From: Telopea speciosissima
Lineage: Eukaryota; Streptophyta; Magnoliopsida; Proteales; Proteaceae
Assembly (NCBI RefSeq): GCF_018873765.1
Contig: NC_057925.1
Location: forward strand, 46,097,010-46,161,009
DNA: 64,000 bases
Direction of reading: 5' to 3'
Shown one piece after another: positions 10,516 through 23,148 of the stretch. Each line of letters begins with the position of its first letter. Position 1 is the stretch's first letter. Position numbers and translations under genes: made by a program. The notes under the pieces were generated by a model that saw nothing but the letters and a program-made list of their open reading frames with translations, did no database searches and was not told where the DNA came from.

Positions 10516-13318
10516 GCCGACCCTTAGTTTAAAGTTCTTCTCTCCTTTTCTGTTTTACTTTCCGGCAGTCCTCTGGGAGTTGCGTTGTGAGAATTAGTTG
10601 GCTTTTGGGGTCGTTGGGCAAGAGGTAAGACCCAGACATGCGGTTGATTAGCAACTAAAATCTCCTTCACCCTTTGGTGGATGGAAGTATATCTTAGTTA
10701 GGGGGATATGTTCCGATAAACTATGAGTAGACTAGGTAGAACCATGTCTTCGAGACTAGTCGGCGACTTCAGTTCGCCAAATCAAGTAATTAGTAATGAA
10801 GTTCTAACAAGTGATCTTGACTAGTCCCTGCAAAACTGGACCTTACCCAAGGTCCCAACCAAAGAAGTTTACAAGCAAGAATGGTATAGTTTCAGTGAAA
10901 CTATCAAGACTGTAGAACAAACCATCAATTACTCTCCAGATATGGAAGAGATCCAACTTTTAGATCCTTCAAATCTTAACAAACTTAAAAAGGATTTCAA
11001 CTACCTCCACATAGGACTTATACAAATTGCCATCAAACCCCTGCACAGGGAAGGACTCAACGTAGCCCTCCTGCTTGCACTCAGGGATCAAAGGTTCCTG
11101 CAATTTGATGATTCCCTTTTAGGGATGATAGAAACAAGTCTTCACAAAGGCCCAGTTTATTTCAATTGTTACCCAGACATAAACCTTTCCCTAAATGATG
11201 CAAACCTCTTGGATACTCTTAAAGTAAACATCCTTACAAGTGGTTACAAGATGAAACAAGGATCAATACCAATTGCCATAATCCATAGAATCCAGTACAA
11301 GGCTATGAGGACTTTAAGACCTAAGGCCCTGAGAAGAACCATCAAAGGACAAACTACGTTCATAGAAACAGATTTTGTCCATTCAAGAACCGTTCACCCA
11401 AAAACTGTCAACTGGAAAGACATTAAATTTTCAACAAAATGGTGTCTCCAGGCTCCTTGCCCTGAGACAATTGTTGAACCAAACAGTGACGTTGAATCTA
11501 TAAATCAAGATCAAGACGGAATGTTTACTATAACATTCCAGAGAAAAGATAAACAAGTAAAAACTGAAGAATTTGAAAGACTTAGTCAAGTTCAAAGTAG
11601 AGCCTCAACTTCTAGTTCTCTGGCAAGTCTTCACTTAGAAAATCAAAGGTTATATGAACAATTAAGGTCCTTACAAATCTTAGGATTGCATACTCCAATT
11701 AATAGTAATGTCACCCAAGGAATTTATGAAGAACAGTCTAACTAGTCTTCTCCGACAAATAACCCAAGTTCACCAACTCAAACTGACATGCAACACGAAG
11801 CAAGAGTTGCGGTCATAACAGTAGAAGACTATGAGATAGACAAACCCAAACTCAGAGTAGATTTCAATTCACCCAGAAACGCTGAAAAAAGAGATTGGTT
11901 TTTCAGCTACTTCTCAGAAGAAAAACAACAAGAAATTAAAAACCTTTGGTACGATAAGATGAGAACTATCAAAGTAAATGTCATGTTCTTTACATACTTA
12001 GACATTTACACAAGTAACAATAACATTCCTTATCCTTTCTCAAACGTCAACGCTAGTAAAAAGGCTTACCACACCTGGAAATTAGCTAATGATAAAACCA
12101 TTGAGACTATACACCCTCCTAGTTCAAATATTAAGATAAAAATTAACAACACGGAAATAGCAGCAACACCTTTTAGGTCAACTGAAGGTGTTTCTAATGG
12201 ATCCAAGAAAGTTATTGAACAAACAAATTATACAAATCAGTACTTACAAACCATAGGAAGTCAACTAATCAGGATAAAGAACTTAATTCAAAAGGACACT
12301 CCTATTGAACCAACGTCTCTAAGTCAAGCTAGTACTTCCTCAACAACAACTCTGTTCAAACCTTTCACAATTTCCAACAAGAGCCTAAAAAATCTAAATA
12401 CTCAAGAAAATAGAGATCTAGTAAAGCCAAATTTCCACAAGATTACAAAACTTAATTGTCCCCGACACGCCTCAAAAGGAAACACATGGAAGCTCTGCTT
12501 CAAATGTGGCAAACATTCAACAATTACCTTCTTCTGAATCATCCAGTGATGACGAGGAACAAGACCATGTAAATGCTATTACTAGCCCATACATGAAAAA
12601 CAACTATTATCCAAGACCAACATACCCAGATCTCCAAATTGAACAAAGGGAATTTTCCCAGGCAAATTACCAAAGTGGTACCATCTATGAATGGAACATA
12701 GATGGTATGTCAAATTACAATCTGGCTAACAAGCTTCAAGAAATGACCATGGTGAGCAATGCTCATCGGATCAAGAACATACCAGACTAAGCCATAGCAG
12801 AAATAATTATTTCTGGGTTTACAGGTCAACTAAAAGGTTGGTGGGATAATGTTTTCAGTCCAACTGAAAAAGAATCCATACTAAATGCCATTCAAATTAA
12901 TGAACAAGGTTTACCAATTATAATTGAAAACGAACCTGTTGAAGATGCAGTCAACACTTTGATTTTTAGTATAACCAAGTATTTCTTAGGAGATCCTACA
13001 AGACTTAAGGATAGATCTTCTGAACAATTATCATCCCCTATCAAACCCTCACCTATGGTGACCTTATAAGTCTTGTTCACAAGGAAGGATTAGTTTTGTG
13101 CACAGATATCAAACTTAGAAAATAAGTTAGAAAAGAATCAAAATCCTACAAAAAAGAATTAGGGGGATTCTGTGAACAATTTGGTTTTGATTCTAAAGCC
13201 ATTTCCCAAAAGAAACATAAGAGTCATAAGCATAACAGGAAATTCAAAAATAGCTACTCTAATAAGTACAAAACCCAAAAGGAACCAGATAAAAATCTAG
13301 ATAATAGGTCTAGCCCCA
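10511..13318 (+). mobile_element. Endogenous pararetrovirus copy 3 (lineage A), 5' part
   Basis: The copy holds leader, movement protein and capsid region and breaks off in the basic segment before the CCHC knuckle. There it meets copy 4 in opposite orientation (CTAGCCCCAAA joined to ATCGAAGGC at 13318/13319). It is closer to copy 4 than to copies 1 and 2; for example, it shares RTIKVNVMFFTYLDIYTSNN and the absence of the NS residues before EEFERL. Confidence 0.88.
10723..13318 (+). pseudogene. Movement protein and capsid region, copy 3 (relic)
   Basis: The start ATG is at 10723. Lesions in order are: TAG near 10825 (LD*SLQ), TAG near 11743 (SN*SSP), a one-base insertion near 12424 that shifts the frame, TAA near 12788, and a deletion of about 350 bp at 13030. 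The deletion joins EQLS to the segment YQTLTYGDL and removes the WKEKF region of the capsid. A TAA lies near 13123. The long open stretches are 10942-11745 and 11788-12537. No product of full length is possible. Confidence 0.8.
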
Positions 13319-14429
13319 AAATCGAAGGCAGCCAGTTGGGCCTCGATCTCTGCTTGTTTGGCCTTAAGTTTAAGGCGTCTACTGCTACTGGACTTGTCTG
13401 ACTTCTCTGAGAGGGCCACTTGAGGAGTAGCTTTTGCGAGGGATTGGATAAGGGCCTCAGGGGTGCATCTTTTTAGATCACACTTGTCCCACCACTTGAC
13501 TCTGAAGTTCCTTATGAGAAAAAGGACAGAGCAATCAGGGCCTTCAGATTGCCCAATTGCATATTCCCAATACATGATCCATGCCAAACGGCAATGGATG
13601 AAGAATCTTAGAAGATCTGGCTGTTCAGGGATTTGTTCGGTGTGCTGGCAAAAAATGCTGAGAGCATCGAACACTTGATCAGGCAGGATGTCATTGATTG
13701 GTCCATAGGCGGCCCACCAACGAGGGAACCAATTTGAAATTTGGCTTGAAAACTTGAAGTCAAAGCAAAAGAACCAAGAATGTTGGTTCTTACTATTTTG
13801 AAAAAGGAAGGCATGGTGCCAGGCATCCATGTAATCAAAATAGTGAAATTCTTGTGGTTGGTAATTTTGAGAGAATCTTTTTGTAGAGAGGGGGTGTGTG
13901 CCCCAATCCTTTGAACTGATGATTTGTAGAATGGTTACTGAAGTATGGGTAACCAAATTTGGTTCATTTTTGTCAAAATTTTGCTTGATACGGACTCCAC
14001 AAGAATGAATTCATAGAACTCTTGGTTTTTTGAACTGTTTGGGGAATAGAAATTCCAATCTTGGAAAAAAAGCTCTTCGAGCTATTTCAACTGGAGTGTT
14101 GCAGCCTTTGGTGAATTGGTCATCAAGGGCAAAAATGTCTTGATAGGCCTGTTTGAGGATATACTGACTTTTGGGTATGTTTTGGGAAGGAACTGGTTTG
14201 GACACTGTTGTGGAAGAACTAGGTCTAGAAAGTTGTTGGGAAGACCTTGTATTAGGAACCACTTGGGTGGACTAGCTAGCCACGAATTGGTTAAAGGGAA
14301 CACTTGCAACTACTGTTTTGGAAGGGGAGACCTTAACTAGTTGATTTGAAGGGGCTGGCTTGGCATTGGAACCTTTTTATTTAACACTGGGTTTGGGTAA
14401 GGAGCCATGATAACAAAAATTGTTTTGGG
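13319..14429 (-). pseudogene. Uncharacterised Trp-rich tail domain of the viral polyprotein, copy 4 (relic)
   Basis: The region downstream of RNase H is split over frames, with open stretches at 13297-13956 and 14011-14262. The best-conserved part contains HSWFFCFDFKF, NWFPRWWAAYGPI, RLAWIMYWEY and FRVKWWDKC, with more than ten Trp residues. It ends in a Lys/Gln-rich probable helix. Copy 5 has the same domain at 23149-24447. I do not recognise a known fold or function. Its position resembles that of the extra reading frame or tail described downstream of RNase H in some florendoviruses and petuviruses. Confidence 0.7.
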
Positions 14430-14938
14430 ACCCTACAAGAATTCACGGGTCAAGAAATCAGGAATTGAATTCATTTCTCCTTTTATGTAAGTTATGTCGA
14501 AATCAAAACTTGATAAAAGGGCTTGCCATCTTGCAAAAATCTGTTTTGAAGCAATATTTTGATCATTTTTTAAAACTTGTTTTGCGGCACTGCAATCAAC
14601 TCTTACTAAAAATTTTTTGTTAATAAATCACTTTGAAATTTTTGGATGCAAAGAACTACTGAAAGGATTTCCTTTTTGATGGTACTATAATTTTGCTGGG
14701 CTGGGTTCCAGATTCCTTAAGCGAATTGAACTAATTGTTCTTTGTCATCTTGAACTTGCTTAAGAATGCCTCTGTATCCAAGTTCAGAGGCATCAGTTTC
14801 TACGATTTTGAAGAGTGCAGGATCTGCAAGTTTTAAACAAGGGATTTCTTTAACTAATTTTTTGATGTCTTGAACTGCTTTGGTATGACTTGAAGTCCAT
14901 GGACTGGGTTTTTTCTTGAGCCTAGAGTAAAGGTCTTT
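14430..14938 (-). pseudogene. RNase H domain, copy 4 (relic)
   Basis: The expected acidic positions can be followed across frames: VETDASELGYRGIL, YSTIKKEILSVV, RVDCSAAKQVL and SIPDFLTREFL. In Caulimoviridae this domain removes the RNA template during replication. A one-base loss in KNF*VRVD shifts the frame. A TAG follows FLTREFL where lineage B has CAG, so in the ancestor RNase H probably read straight into the tail domain. Confidence 0.8.
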
Positions 14939-17344
14939 TCATAACTGGCTAATTTGAGGAATAAAATCTCTGACATAATTTAGGCTTCCTAGGAACCTTT
15001 GTAATTGTTTTTTGTCTAGGATTTGGTCAGGGAATTTGTCAGCAAAAGCTATGGATCTTTCTATTGGAATGACTTGATTTTGGTAGATGTAATGACCTAA
15101 AAATCTAACCTTGGTTTGGAATAATTCCATCTTTTTCTGGGAAAGAACTAATCCACTAGTTTTCATGGTGTGGAAGAAGCTCCTAAGATGTTTGAAATGT
15201 TGTTCAATAGACTTGGAGAAAACTAGAACATCATCAATATAAACTATTATGAACTGGCCAAAAGGGTTTAGGATATCGTTCATAATATTTTGGAATTCAC
15301 TAGGGGCATTTTTTAATCCAAAAGGCATTACATTCCATTCGTAATGACCAAATGGTGTGGTGAAGGCTGTTTTGTAACGGTCTTCCTTATGAATTTGAAT
15401 TTGCCAGTACCTAGATTTGAGGTCAAATTTTGAAAAAATAGTAGCTTGGTAAAGCCTTTGAAGTAACTCTTTCTTGTTTGGAATAGGATACCTAATCCAT
15501 TGTAAGGCTTCATTTAAAGGTTTGTAATTTATGACAAGTCTGGGTGTTCCTCTTTCTATTTCAGCGTTTTTGTTAACGTAGAAAGCAGCACAACTCCAAG
15601 GAGACTTGCTTTTACTTGTTAAATTTTTGTTAAGAAGTTCTTGGATTTCCTTTTTACATATTTCTTGTAGTTCTTGGGTCATTTGGATTGGTCTGGCTTT
15701 TGTAGGAATGTCCTTATCTGAAAAACTTGGTTCATAAGGAAGATGGACAATATGCCTTCGTCTGTGCCAGAAGGCATCAGGAAACTCTGAACAGAGTTCC
15801 TTTTCAATTTGAGTCTTGGTATTAGAAATTTGTTTCTGAATTGTTCTTTCTTGGAGTTTTTGCTCAATAGTTCTATGATTAACTTCTTGTTTTAAATATT
15901 GCAGGTGTTTTTGTTTATTTTGAATTAAGCTTATAGTAGATTGTTCTGAAATGGCAACTGTTTTAAGCAGGTCTATTTCTTTTGTTTTGGTTTGTTCAAA
16001 AAACTCGAAATGGACTTGTTTTCCTAGGATAGTAGTTGTAATTCCTTGATCTGAAACAATAAAAGGTTTTATAAGTTCTAGGAAAAGCTGTCCTAGGATA
16101 ACTTCAGTGTTCAGGTCCTTTACTAATATGAACACCTGTTTTAGACAAACTCCTTGGTTGCAGATGTGAACATCTGATAGTTTATAATTTACGTTTAGTT
16201 TTGTGCCATTTGCCCCTGTTAGCTTCTGGGTTGTTTTTTCAAAATACTGGGTTGGAACTAACCCTTCTTGTATGCAATTCATTTGAGCTCCTGAGTCAAC
16301 CAGGGCTATGGTACTGATCTTGTGAGCTGAAGATATGACAATAGTTATATTGACATACCACTGTTGGCATTTGACTTTGTTAATTATATCGACAAAATCT
16401 TTGTTATTATTTGGTAAAGGTTTTGTACTGTTATCTTCTTCTTCTTCTATTTCTACTACTTGTTTTAACCTTTTTAGATCTGCTATTTCGGCTTTTATGT
16501 TTTTGATTTCAGTTCTTAGATCATTTGTAGTGACTTCTAAGTTAGTGATTCTAACTTGATCTGGATTTTGGGAAGAAGTAGGAGTTTTATCAAACTTTTT
16601 ATAAATATTTTTTATGTTATAAGGGGTTGCCTTAGTTTGAGGTTTTGCTGTGGAGACTTGCTGTAGGAGTTCTTGAGCATGTTGAAGATACAAAGTTTTA
16701 GTATGTTTATCTTTAATTTGATCAACAAAATTGAGGAACTCTTCTAGTTTGTTAAAATTTTTTATTCCTGAACTTGTTTGTACCATGTTGATGGACTTTG
16801 ATGATTCGGACTCATCACAATTTTTACAAAATACTCCTTGACTGCAATTGCAAGGAGAGACTTGTTCATCACTATCACTATTTGACTCCATTTGGTTTAT
16901 TTGTTCTTCTTGGAGTTCTAATTCATTCTCGGAGCTGTCTTCTCCTAAATCAGCTAAGAGTTGAATTTTTGTATCATCGGGCATTATAAGTGAATTTATC
17001 TTTTTTGCGAGTCTACAGTATTTGGCTATATGGCCTGGCTTGCCACAGTTATAGCATCCAGTCTTGGTGTTTTGGGTTGGTCTTGATTTTTGAAAGGTTC
17101 TCTTGTAAGGCCTATGTTTCTTGGGGCTAGACCTATTATCTAGATTTTTATCTGGTTCCTTTTGGGTTTTGTACTTATTAGAGTATCTATTTTTGAATTT
17201 CCTGTTATGCTTATGACTCTTATGTTTCTTTTGGGAAATGGCTTTAGAATCAAAACCAAACTGTTCACAGAATCCCCCTAATTTTTTTTTGTAGGATTTT
17301 GATTCTTTTCTAATTTGTTTTCTAAGTTTGATGTCTGTGCACAA
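14939..17344 (-). pseudogene. CCHC knuckle, protease and reverse transcriptase, copy 4 (long open stretch)
   Basis: This is the longest open stretch in the window, 801 codons. In order it has a basic segment, the knuckle CYNCGKPGHIAKYC (about residues 97-110), an acidic segment and a probable coiled-coil linker. The protease follows (ALVDSGAQMNCI, about residue 350), then the reverse transcriptase with INYKPLNEALQW, SKFDLKSRYWQI, FGHYEWNVMPFGLKNAPSEF and the catalytic YIDDVLVFS. Arg replaces the usual Gly in DLKSGYW. A TGA at 14939, where other copies have TGT (Cys), cuts it off before RNase H. Confidence 0.88.
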
Positions 17345-17427
17345 AGCTAATCCTTCTTTGTGAACAAGACTTATGAGGTCACCATAGGTGAGGGTTTGAT
17401 AGGGGATTTCCCCATTGTTCTCTTCTC

Positions 17428-19840
17428 TTAATTTTTGTTTGATTTTTCAGAGAATAAACTAGGTAACCCAGTAAGAAACTTCTCTTTCCAGCAGGGAAGA
17501 TTTGCATCGTCCCTAGTTAGAACCTTGGTCATGAATGTGTCCTTATACCACTTGAAATCATGTAATTTTTTACATTTGAGGTTTGATAATTGTTCAGAAG
17601 ATCTGTCCTTAAGTCTGGGAGGATCTCCTAAGAAATATTTGGTTATACTAAAAATCAAATTGTTGACTGCATCTTCAACAGGTTCGTTTTCAATTATAAT
17701 TGGTAAACCTTGTTCATTAATTTGAATGGCATTTAGTATGGATTCTTTTTCAGTTGGACTGAGAACATTATCCCACCAACCTTTTAGTTGACCTGTAAAC
17801 CCAGAAATAATTATTTCTGCTATGGCTTGGTCAGGTATGTTCTTGATCCGATGAGTATTGCTCACCATGGTCATTTCTTGAAGCTTGTTAGCCAGATTGT
17901 AATCTGACATACCATCTATGTTCCATTCACAGATGGTACCACTTTGGTAATTTGCCTGGGAAAATTCCCTTCTTTGTTCAATTTGGAGATCTGGGTATGT
18001 TGGTCTTGGATAATAGTTGTTGTTCATGTATGGGCTAGTAATAGCATTTACATGGTCTTGTTCCTCATCATCACTGGATGATTCAGAGAAAGCTAATTGT
18101 TGAATGTTTGCCACATTTGAAGCAGAGCTTCCATGTGTTTCCTTTTGAGGCATGTCGGGGACAATTAAGTTTTGTAATCTTGTGGAAATTTGGCTTACTA
18201 GATCTCTATTTTCTTGAGTATTTAGATTTTTTAGGCTCTTGTTGGAAATTGTGAAAGGTTTGAACAGAGTTGTTGTTGAGGAAGTACTAGCTTGACTTAG
18301 AGACGTTGGTTCAATAGGAGTGTCCTTTTGAATTAAGTTCTCTATCCTGATTAGTTGACTTCCTATGGTTTGTAAGTACTGATTTGTATAATTTGTTTGT
18401 TCAATAACTTTCTTGGATCCATCAGAAACACCTTCAGTTGACCTAAAAGGTGTTGCTGCTATTTCCGTGTTGTTAATTTTTATCTTAATATTTGAACTAG
18501 GAGGGTGTATAGTCTCAATGGTTTTATCATCAGCTAATTTCCAGGTGTGGTAAGCCTTTTTACTAGCGTTGACGTTTGAGAAAGGATAAGGAATGTTATT
18601 GTTACTTGTGTAAATGTCTAAGTATGTAAAGAACATGACATTTACTTTGATAGTTCTCATCTTATCGTACCAAAGGTTTTTAATTTCTTGTTGTTTTTCT
18701 TCTGAGAAGTAGCTGAAAAACCAATCTCTTTTTTCAGCGTTTCTGGGTGAATTGAAATCTACTCTGAGTTTGGGTTTGTCTATCTCATAGTCTTCTACTG
18801 TTATGACCGCAACTTTTGCTTCGTGTTGCATGTCAGTTTGAGTTGGTGAACTTGGGTTATTTGTCGGAGAAGACTGGTTAGACTGTTCTTCATAAATTCC
18901 TTGGGTGACATTACTATTAATTGGAGTATGCAATCCTAAGATTTGTAAGGACCTTAATTGTTCATGTAACCTTTGATTTTCTAAGTGAAGACTTGCCAGA
19001 GAACTAGAAGTTAAGGCTCTACTTGGAACTTGACTAAGTCTTTCAAATTCTTCAGTTTTTACTTGTTTATCTTTTCTCTGGAATGTTATAGTAACCATTC
19101 CGTCTTGATCTTGATTTATAGATTCAACGTCACTGTTTGGTTCAACAATTGTCTCAGGGCAAGGAGCCTGGAGACACCATTTTGTTGGAAATTTAATGTC
19201 TTTCCAGCTTACAGTCTTTGGGTGAACGGTTCTTGAATGGACAAAATCTGTTTCTATGAACGTAGTTTGTCCTTTGATGGTTCTTCTCAGGGCCTTAGGT
19301 CTTAAAGTCCTCATAGCCTTATACTGGATTCTATGGATTATGGCAATTGGTATTGATCCTTGTTTCATCTTGTAACCACTTGTAAGGATGTTTACTTTGA
19401 GAGTATCCAAGAGGTTTGCATCATTTAGGGAAAGGTTTATGTCTGGGTAACAATTGAAATAAACTGGGCCTTTGTGAAGACTTGTTTCTATCATCCCTAA
19501 AAGGGAATCATCAAATTGCAGGAACCTTTGATCCCTGAGTGCAAGCAGCAGGGCTACGTTGAGTCCTTCCCTATGCAGGGGTTTGATGGCAACTTGTATA
19601 AGTCCTATGTAGAGGTAGTTGAAATCCTTTTTAAGTTTGTTAAGATTTGAAGGATCTAAAAGTTTCAGTGAAACTATACCATTCTTGCTTGTAAACTTCT
19701 TTGGTTGGGACCTTGGGTAAGGTCCAGTTTTGCAGGGACTGGTCAAGATCACTTGTTAGAACTTCATTACTAATTACTTGATTTGGCGAACTGAAGTCGC
19801 CGACTAGTCTCGAAGACATGGTTCTACCTAGTCTACTCAT
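17428..19840 (-). pseudogene. Movement protein and capsid region, copy 4 (relic)
   Basis: The start ATG is at 19840. A 56-bp deletion near 19667, bounded by a short CT microhomology, removes the residues between YSFTET and LLDPSN and shifts the frame. After it, a 774-codon open stretch (19752-17428) covers most of the movement protein and the capsid core. The Trp at the position mutated to stop in copies 1 and 2 is intact here (SWKD). A single-base loss near 17440 (SEKSNKN*) ends the frame just before the basic/knuckle segment. Confidence 0.82.
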
Positions 19841-20071
19841 AGTTTATCGGAACATATCCCCCTAACTAAGATATACTTCCATTCACCAAAGGGTGAAGGA
19901 GATTTTAGTTGCTAATCAACCGCATGTCTGGGTCTTACCTCTTGCCCAACGGCCCCAAAAGCCAACTAATTCTCACAACGCAACTCCCAGAGGACTGCCG
20001 GAAAGTAAAACAGAAAAGGAGAGAAGAACTTTAAACTAAGGGTCGGCTAAATAGAATTTGGCTCTGATACA

Positions 20072-22189
20072 TTTAACCAAAATATATATATATTTAACCA
20101 AAATCAGAGTAGCGGAATCTGTGTTATAACTTAATATATAACTGTGATAGTTTATCCAAGTTTAACATTTCAACTCATCCAAATATCGGCTGATACCGAG
20201 CATTCCCATCAGGACTTATGTATTACATAATAATTAATAATACATCGCTCATGACGGGAATCAAAATAATATAGTAGCATGATCAATGTAGCAAAATATA
20301 ATGTATCAAAAGGGGGCCACCAGCCCAAATAACCAAATAACGCTACTCTCCCAAGTAGCAGTCAGGTCCATGCTCCCCTACCTCAGGGGCCCACCAATCC
20401 TCACCACTGCCACCCTGAGGGGCCACGAACTCTGAGCCAATCGGCTCCTCCACACCTGCATCACAATCTAAAAAAAAGGTTTCCACGAGGAATGAGCTCC
20501 CTTGAGCCCAATGAGCAAATCGAATCATGCAATTGGTTACTACATACATGAATGACAATATACATAATGAAATAAACAATAACAATGTGCACCTAAATCT
20601 AATTCTAAGTCAGGTATAGTGCTACTGCAACACCCTAGGTAGCATCCCTGGCCCTCCATCTCTCACGGATGGCCTATCCGGCGATGTCAAACCCGAGTTA
20701 CGCAGGGAGCCTGCCGGTCCCGGTCCTCGATCGGACTCGCCGGTCCCAGTACCTCAATCGGAATCACTGGTTTACCCAGCAAACCCCCAAGGTTAACCCC
20801 ACTGCCACGGTTCCGGTCCTCGATCGAAATCGCCAATCCCAGTCCTCAATCGGAATCGCTGGTTTCCTCGTGGGGGGTCATCTAACACGTAAACCCTTGT
20901 TGGAAAGGGTCGTAGCACTGGGTACATAATGCCTGGCCAACAACACCTACTGTCTAGTGGTGTACATACATTAAAACATATGGATTCCATCATTATCAGA
21001 TCGCACAACATTGTCATTCACAATATACATCACTATACTCAATCAAATATCACACCATAACAATAATTGAAAGTAAAGTGCATCCTAGTGTCTACACTCA
21101 ACATGGAAGAGTCTCCATTATTAAACAATAGATTTCCGACAGGTAAACATACATGTACGTGTATGGCAATCATATAATGAAATGCAAGTAGGTGCGGGTA
21201 TCCGATTTCCTCACCTTGAGATCCGGGCAGAATATGCGTTAAGAGGGGTCTGGCGTCCTAGAATGTGGTACGGCCTCCGTGCTTGGGTGCCCTAAGATTA
21301 CACTAAAATGCATGAATTGCCCGCACATAGGTATTTAAAAGAGGAGGGGCGTCGATAAGGTTTTAAAAACCCAAAACAGGACACAGGAAGATGGACTTCC
21401 TGCACCTATTTTCCTGTGTCATCTTCCGGTATTTTCCCGAGAGGAAACGGCAGATGGAGGCCTCCAGGCCGGAAGATGGTCACCTGGGCTCCATCTTCCT
21501 GTGTGCCTGATGGCATCTTCCGGTGTCTATCTGAGTCTCAAATGCCATTTTAGTTTTGTGATTTTTGCCTCTTAATCCAAAATGGTTTATACCAATGGTT
21601 CTTTATGATCTATTGGTCAAGAGGGACACCACAAGTTAGGGTTTCATAGGTTCCAATCACATGGATCTACAAACCCAAGGGTTTGATGGATCATCATACA
21701 TAATAGGAGTTTTTGGTACATGGAGGTGCACAAGAGGGGAAGATATGCTAAATCAAACCTCCATGAGTTGTTTGACACACAGCCGTATAGGTATAGCTCA
21801 AGGTTTCAAAGGAAAACCTTAAATCACAAGTTCTTAGGTTAGGGTTTACCTAAATGGTCTTAGGTAAACATTAATGGAAGCAAAGAGGCCATTATAGTTC
21901 ATTTAGCATAAGAATGGAAGCATTAATGTCCTCCATTGATGGCACTCCCCATTGGTAGGTAGAGCTCCATTAATGGGAGGGCATTACTCTTCCATGATCC
22001 CTTCCAAGGACAATAAAAAGAGGGAGAAATTGAGATTGAGGAGAGTGTACCTTCAATGGTGAGGTGAGGTGAAAGGGTGCTCCTCCCACCTTCTTCTTCT
22101 CCTTCTCCTCTTTCTTCTTCTTCTCTCCTTCTCTTCCTCTCAAATTCGTTTTAGATTTCCTCTGATTGTTCATCACACACTTAAGGACA
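20072..22189 (-). mobile_element. 5' portion of a Gypsy (Tekay-like) LTR
   Basis: This region has no coding capacity. Its layout resembles long plant chromovirus LTRs read on the minus strand. It has paired direct repeats at 20707-20870, each built on CCGGTCCTCGATCGG and CTCAATCGGAATC followed by CTGGTTT. A Gly/Glu-rich pseudo-coding stretch (20343-20585) precedes an AT-rich end with CCGCTACTCTGATTTTGG. It stops at a TA tract next to EPRV copy 4. The 12-bp ATTTAACCAAAA occurs on both sides of that tract (20071-20082, 20092-20103). The right end at about 22190 is cut by EPRV copy 5. The likely 3' portion lies at 30075-30236. Confidence 0.5.
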
Positions 22190-23109
22190 ATTGATCCAGT
22201 ATGGACCCTTTGTCACACTCAGAGGGGGTAACCCTCAGCGATCTACCGTTTTTGCAGGTAGTCTTCTGCTTGTGCTTTTGTAGGCGGCTGAGCCGGCTAA
22301 AAAGAAAGATGATATTTGAAAATTAAACTGAAAGTATTATATTAGAAGAGATCTTGGATTACAAACACAATCTTGGAATATGCTAAGGATTTGAGACATT
22401 CAGGGACTTGGATACAAGTAAGACTACCAGAAGGGTTAACTTACAAGTATGGATGAGGACTTGGAAGCTTGAGATATAAGCTTATGGAACTTGGGAAGAA
22501 CACTCGAACTTAGAACTACAGATTCTTGTCGCAGAACTTTGCTTACAAAATTTGAAAATAAAATGAAAAATTTGAAGAACTACTTAGTTCTTTTTTATGT
22601 TTGAAGTTGGAAGAGAGTTGCAGAGTGTTTGCTCTTCTCTTCTCCAATTTTTTCTCCTGCTTTGAATGTGATCCGCCTTGGCTTTTAAAGACGGAAAGGA
22701 TTAAGGAACGAGACTCTTGGCGGGCCATAGCCACGTGAAGGAGCATCTTCTTTTTGACGAAATGGTCTTTTCTTTTGGAAAAGCTGGCCAGGCGTGACAG
22801 GGAAACGTGAATCACGGGCTTGCTTTCTTGACTTTGGAGACGTTGGGTAGAGAGCACCGAAAGCAATTTTGCCTTGAAGTGGTCTTGATTGGTAATGGGG
22901 GCACGTGGCATTCCATGTCTGAGGGACAGACTGTTTTCCATAATGTACACACACTGTTTGTACTCAATTATTTAATTACCGAGTAATGGCAATAGTGTAA
23001 AAGGAATCTTCCTTACGTCACACTAGCATAGACATCCTTTTCCCAAACGGGTTGCCCAGATTGTCCTCTGGCTAGGATACATGACCTAGATCCAAGGGTT
23101 TTGTAAATA

Positions 23110-23142
<33 letters not shown>

Positions 23143-23148
23143 GAGCCC
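22190..23148 (-). promoter_or_regulatory. EPRV non-coding promoter/leader region, copy 5
   Basis: Just after the polyprotein stop lies an A28 run on the minus strand (T28 at 23111-23138). CACGTG occurs at 22732-22737 and again near 22905. A TATA-like TTTAAAAG lies at 22682-22689, then a leader of about 450 nt with CAAG-rich motifs. The final block around 22200-22310 matches the end of copy 2 (GCCGGCTCAG, then GGGTTACCCCCT). It ends about 100 bp short of the primer-binding site. Confidence 0.6.

Larger units (their letters stand above)
13319..20071 (-). mobile_element. Endogenous pararetrovirus copy 4 (lineage A), the most complete lineage A copy
   Basis: On the minus strand the copy runs from GTATCAGAGCC (20060-20070) through leader, movement protein, capsid, knuckle, protease, reverse transcriptase, RNase H and most of the tail domain. 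It is cut at the tail-to-tail junction with copy 3. The non-coding promoter region and the last tail residues are missing. Known breaks are a 56-bp deletion in the movement protein, a one-base deletion at 17440, TGA at 14939, a one-base deletion in RNase H, and TAG at the RNase H/tail boundary. Confidence 0.9.

Noticed and set aside
10342..10527. Open stretch ending in an Ile/Tyr repeat
   Set aside because: It is simply the translation of viral leader and the TA microsatellite.
14939..17344. The long 801-codon viral open stretch as a possibly functional gene
   Set aside because: It lacks the movement protein/capsid part and RNase H in frame, has an Arg in a conserved reverse-transcriptase Gly position, and no promoter is adjacent to this copy.
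20343..20585. Short open stretch with a hydrophobic N-terminus, resembling a small secreted protein
   Set aside because: It lies inside Gypsy LTR sequence where such Gly/Glu-rich pseudo-frames occur, and it has no supporting context.
22543..22954. Overlapping open stretches of 135 and 89 codons on the minus strand in the EPRV non-coding region
   Set aside because: They span the presumed promoter and TATA box and are not conserved as protein in copy 2.
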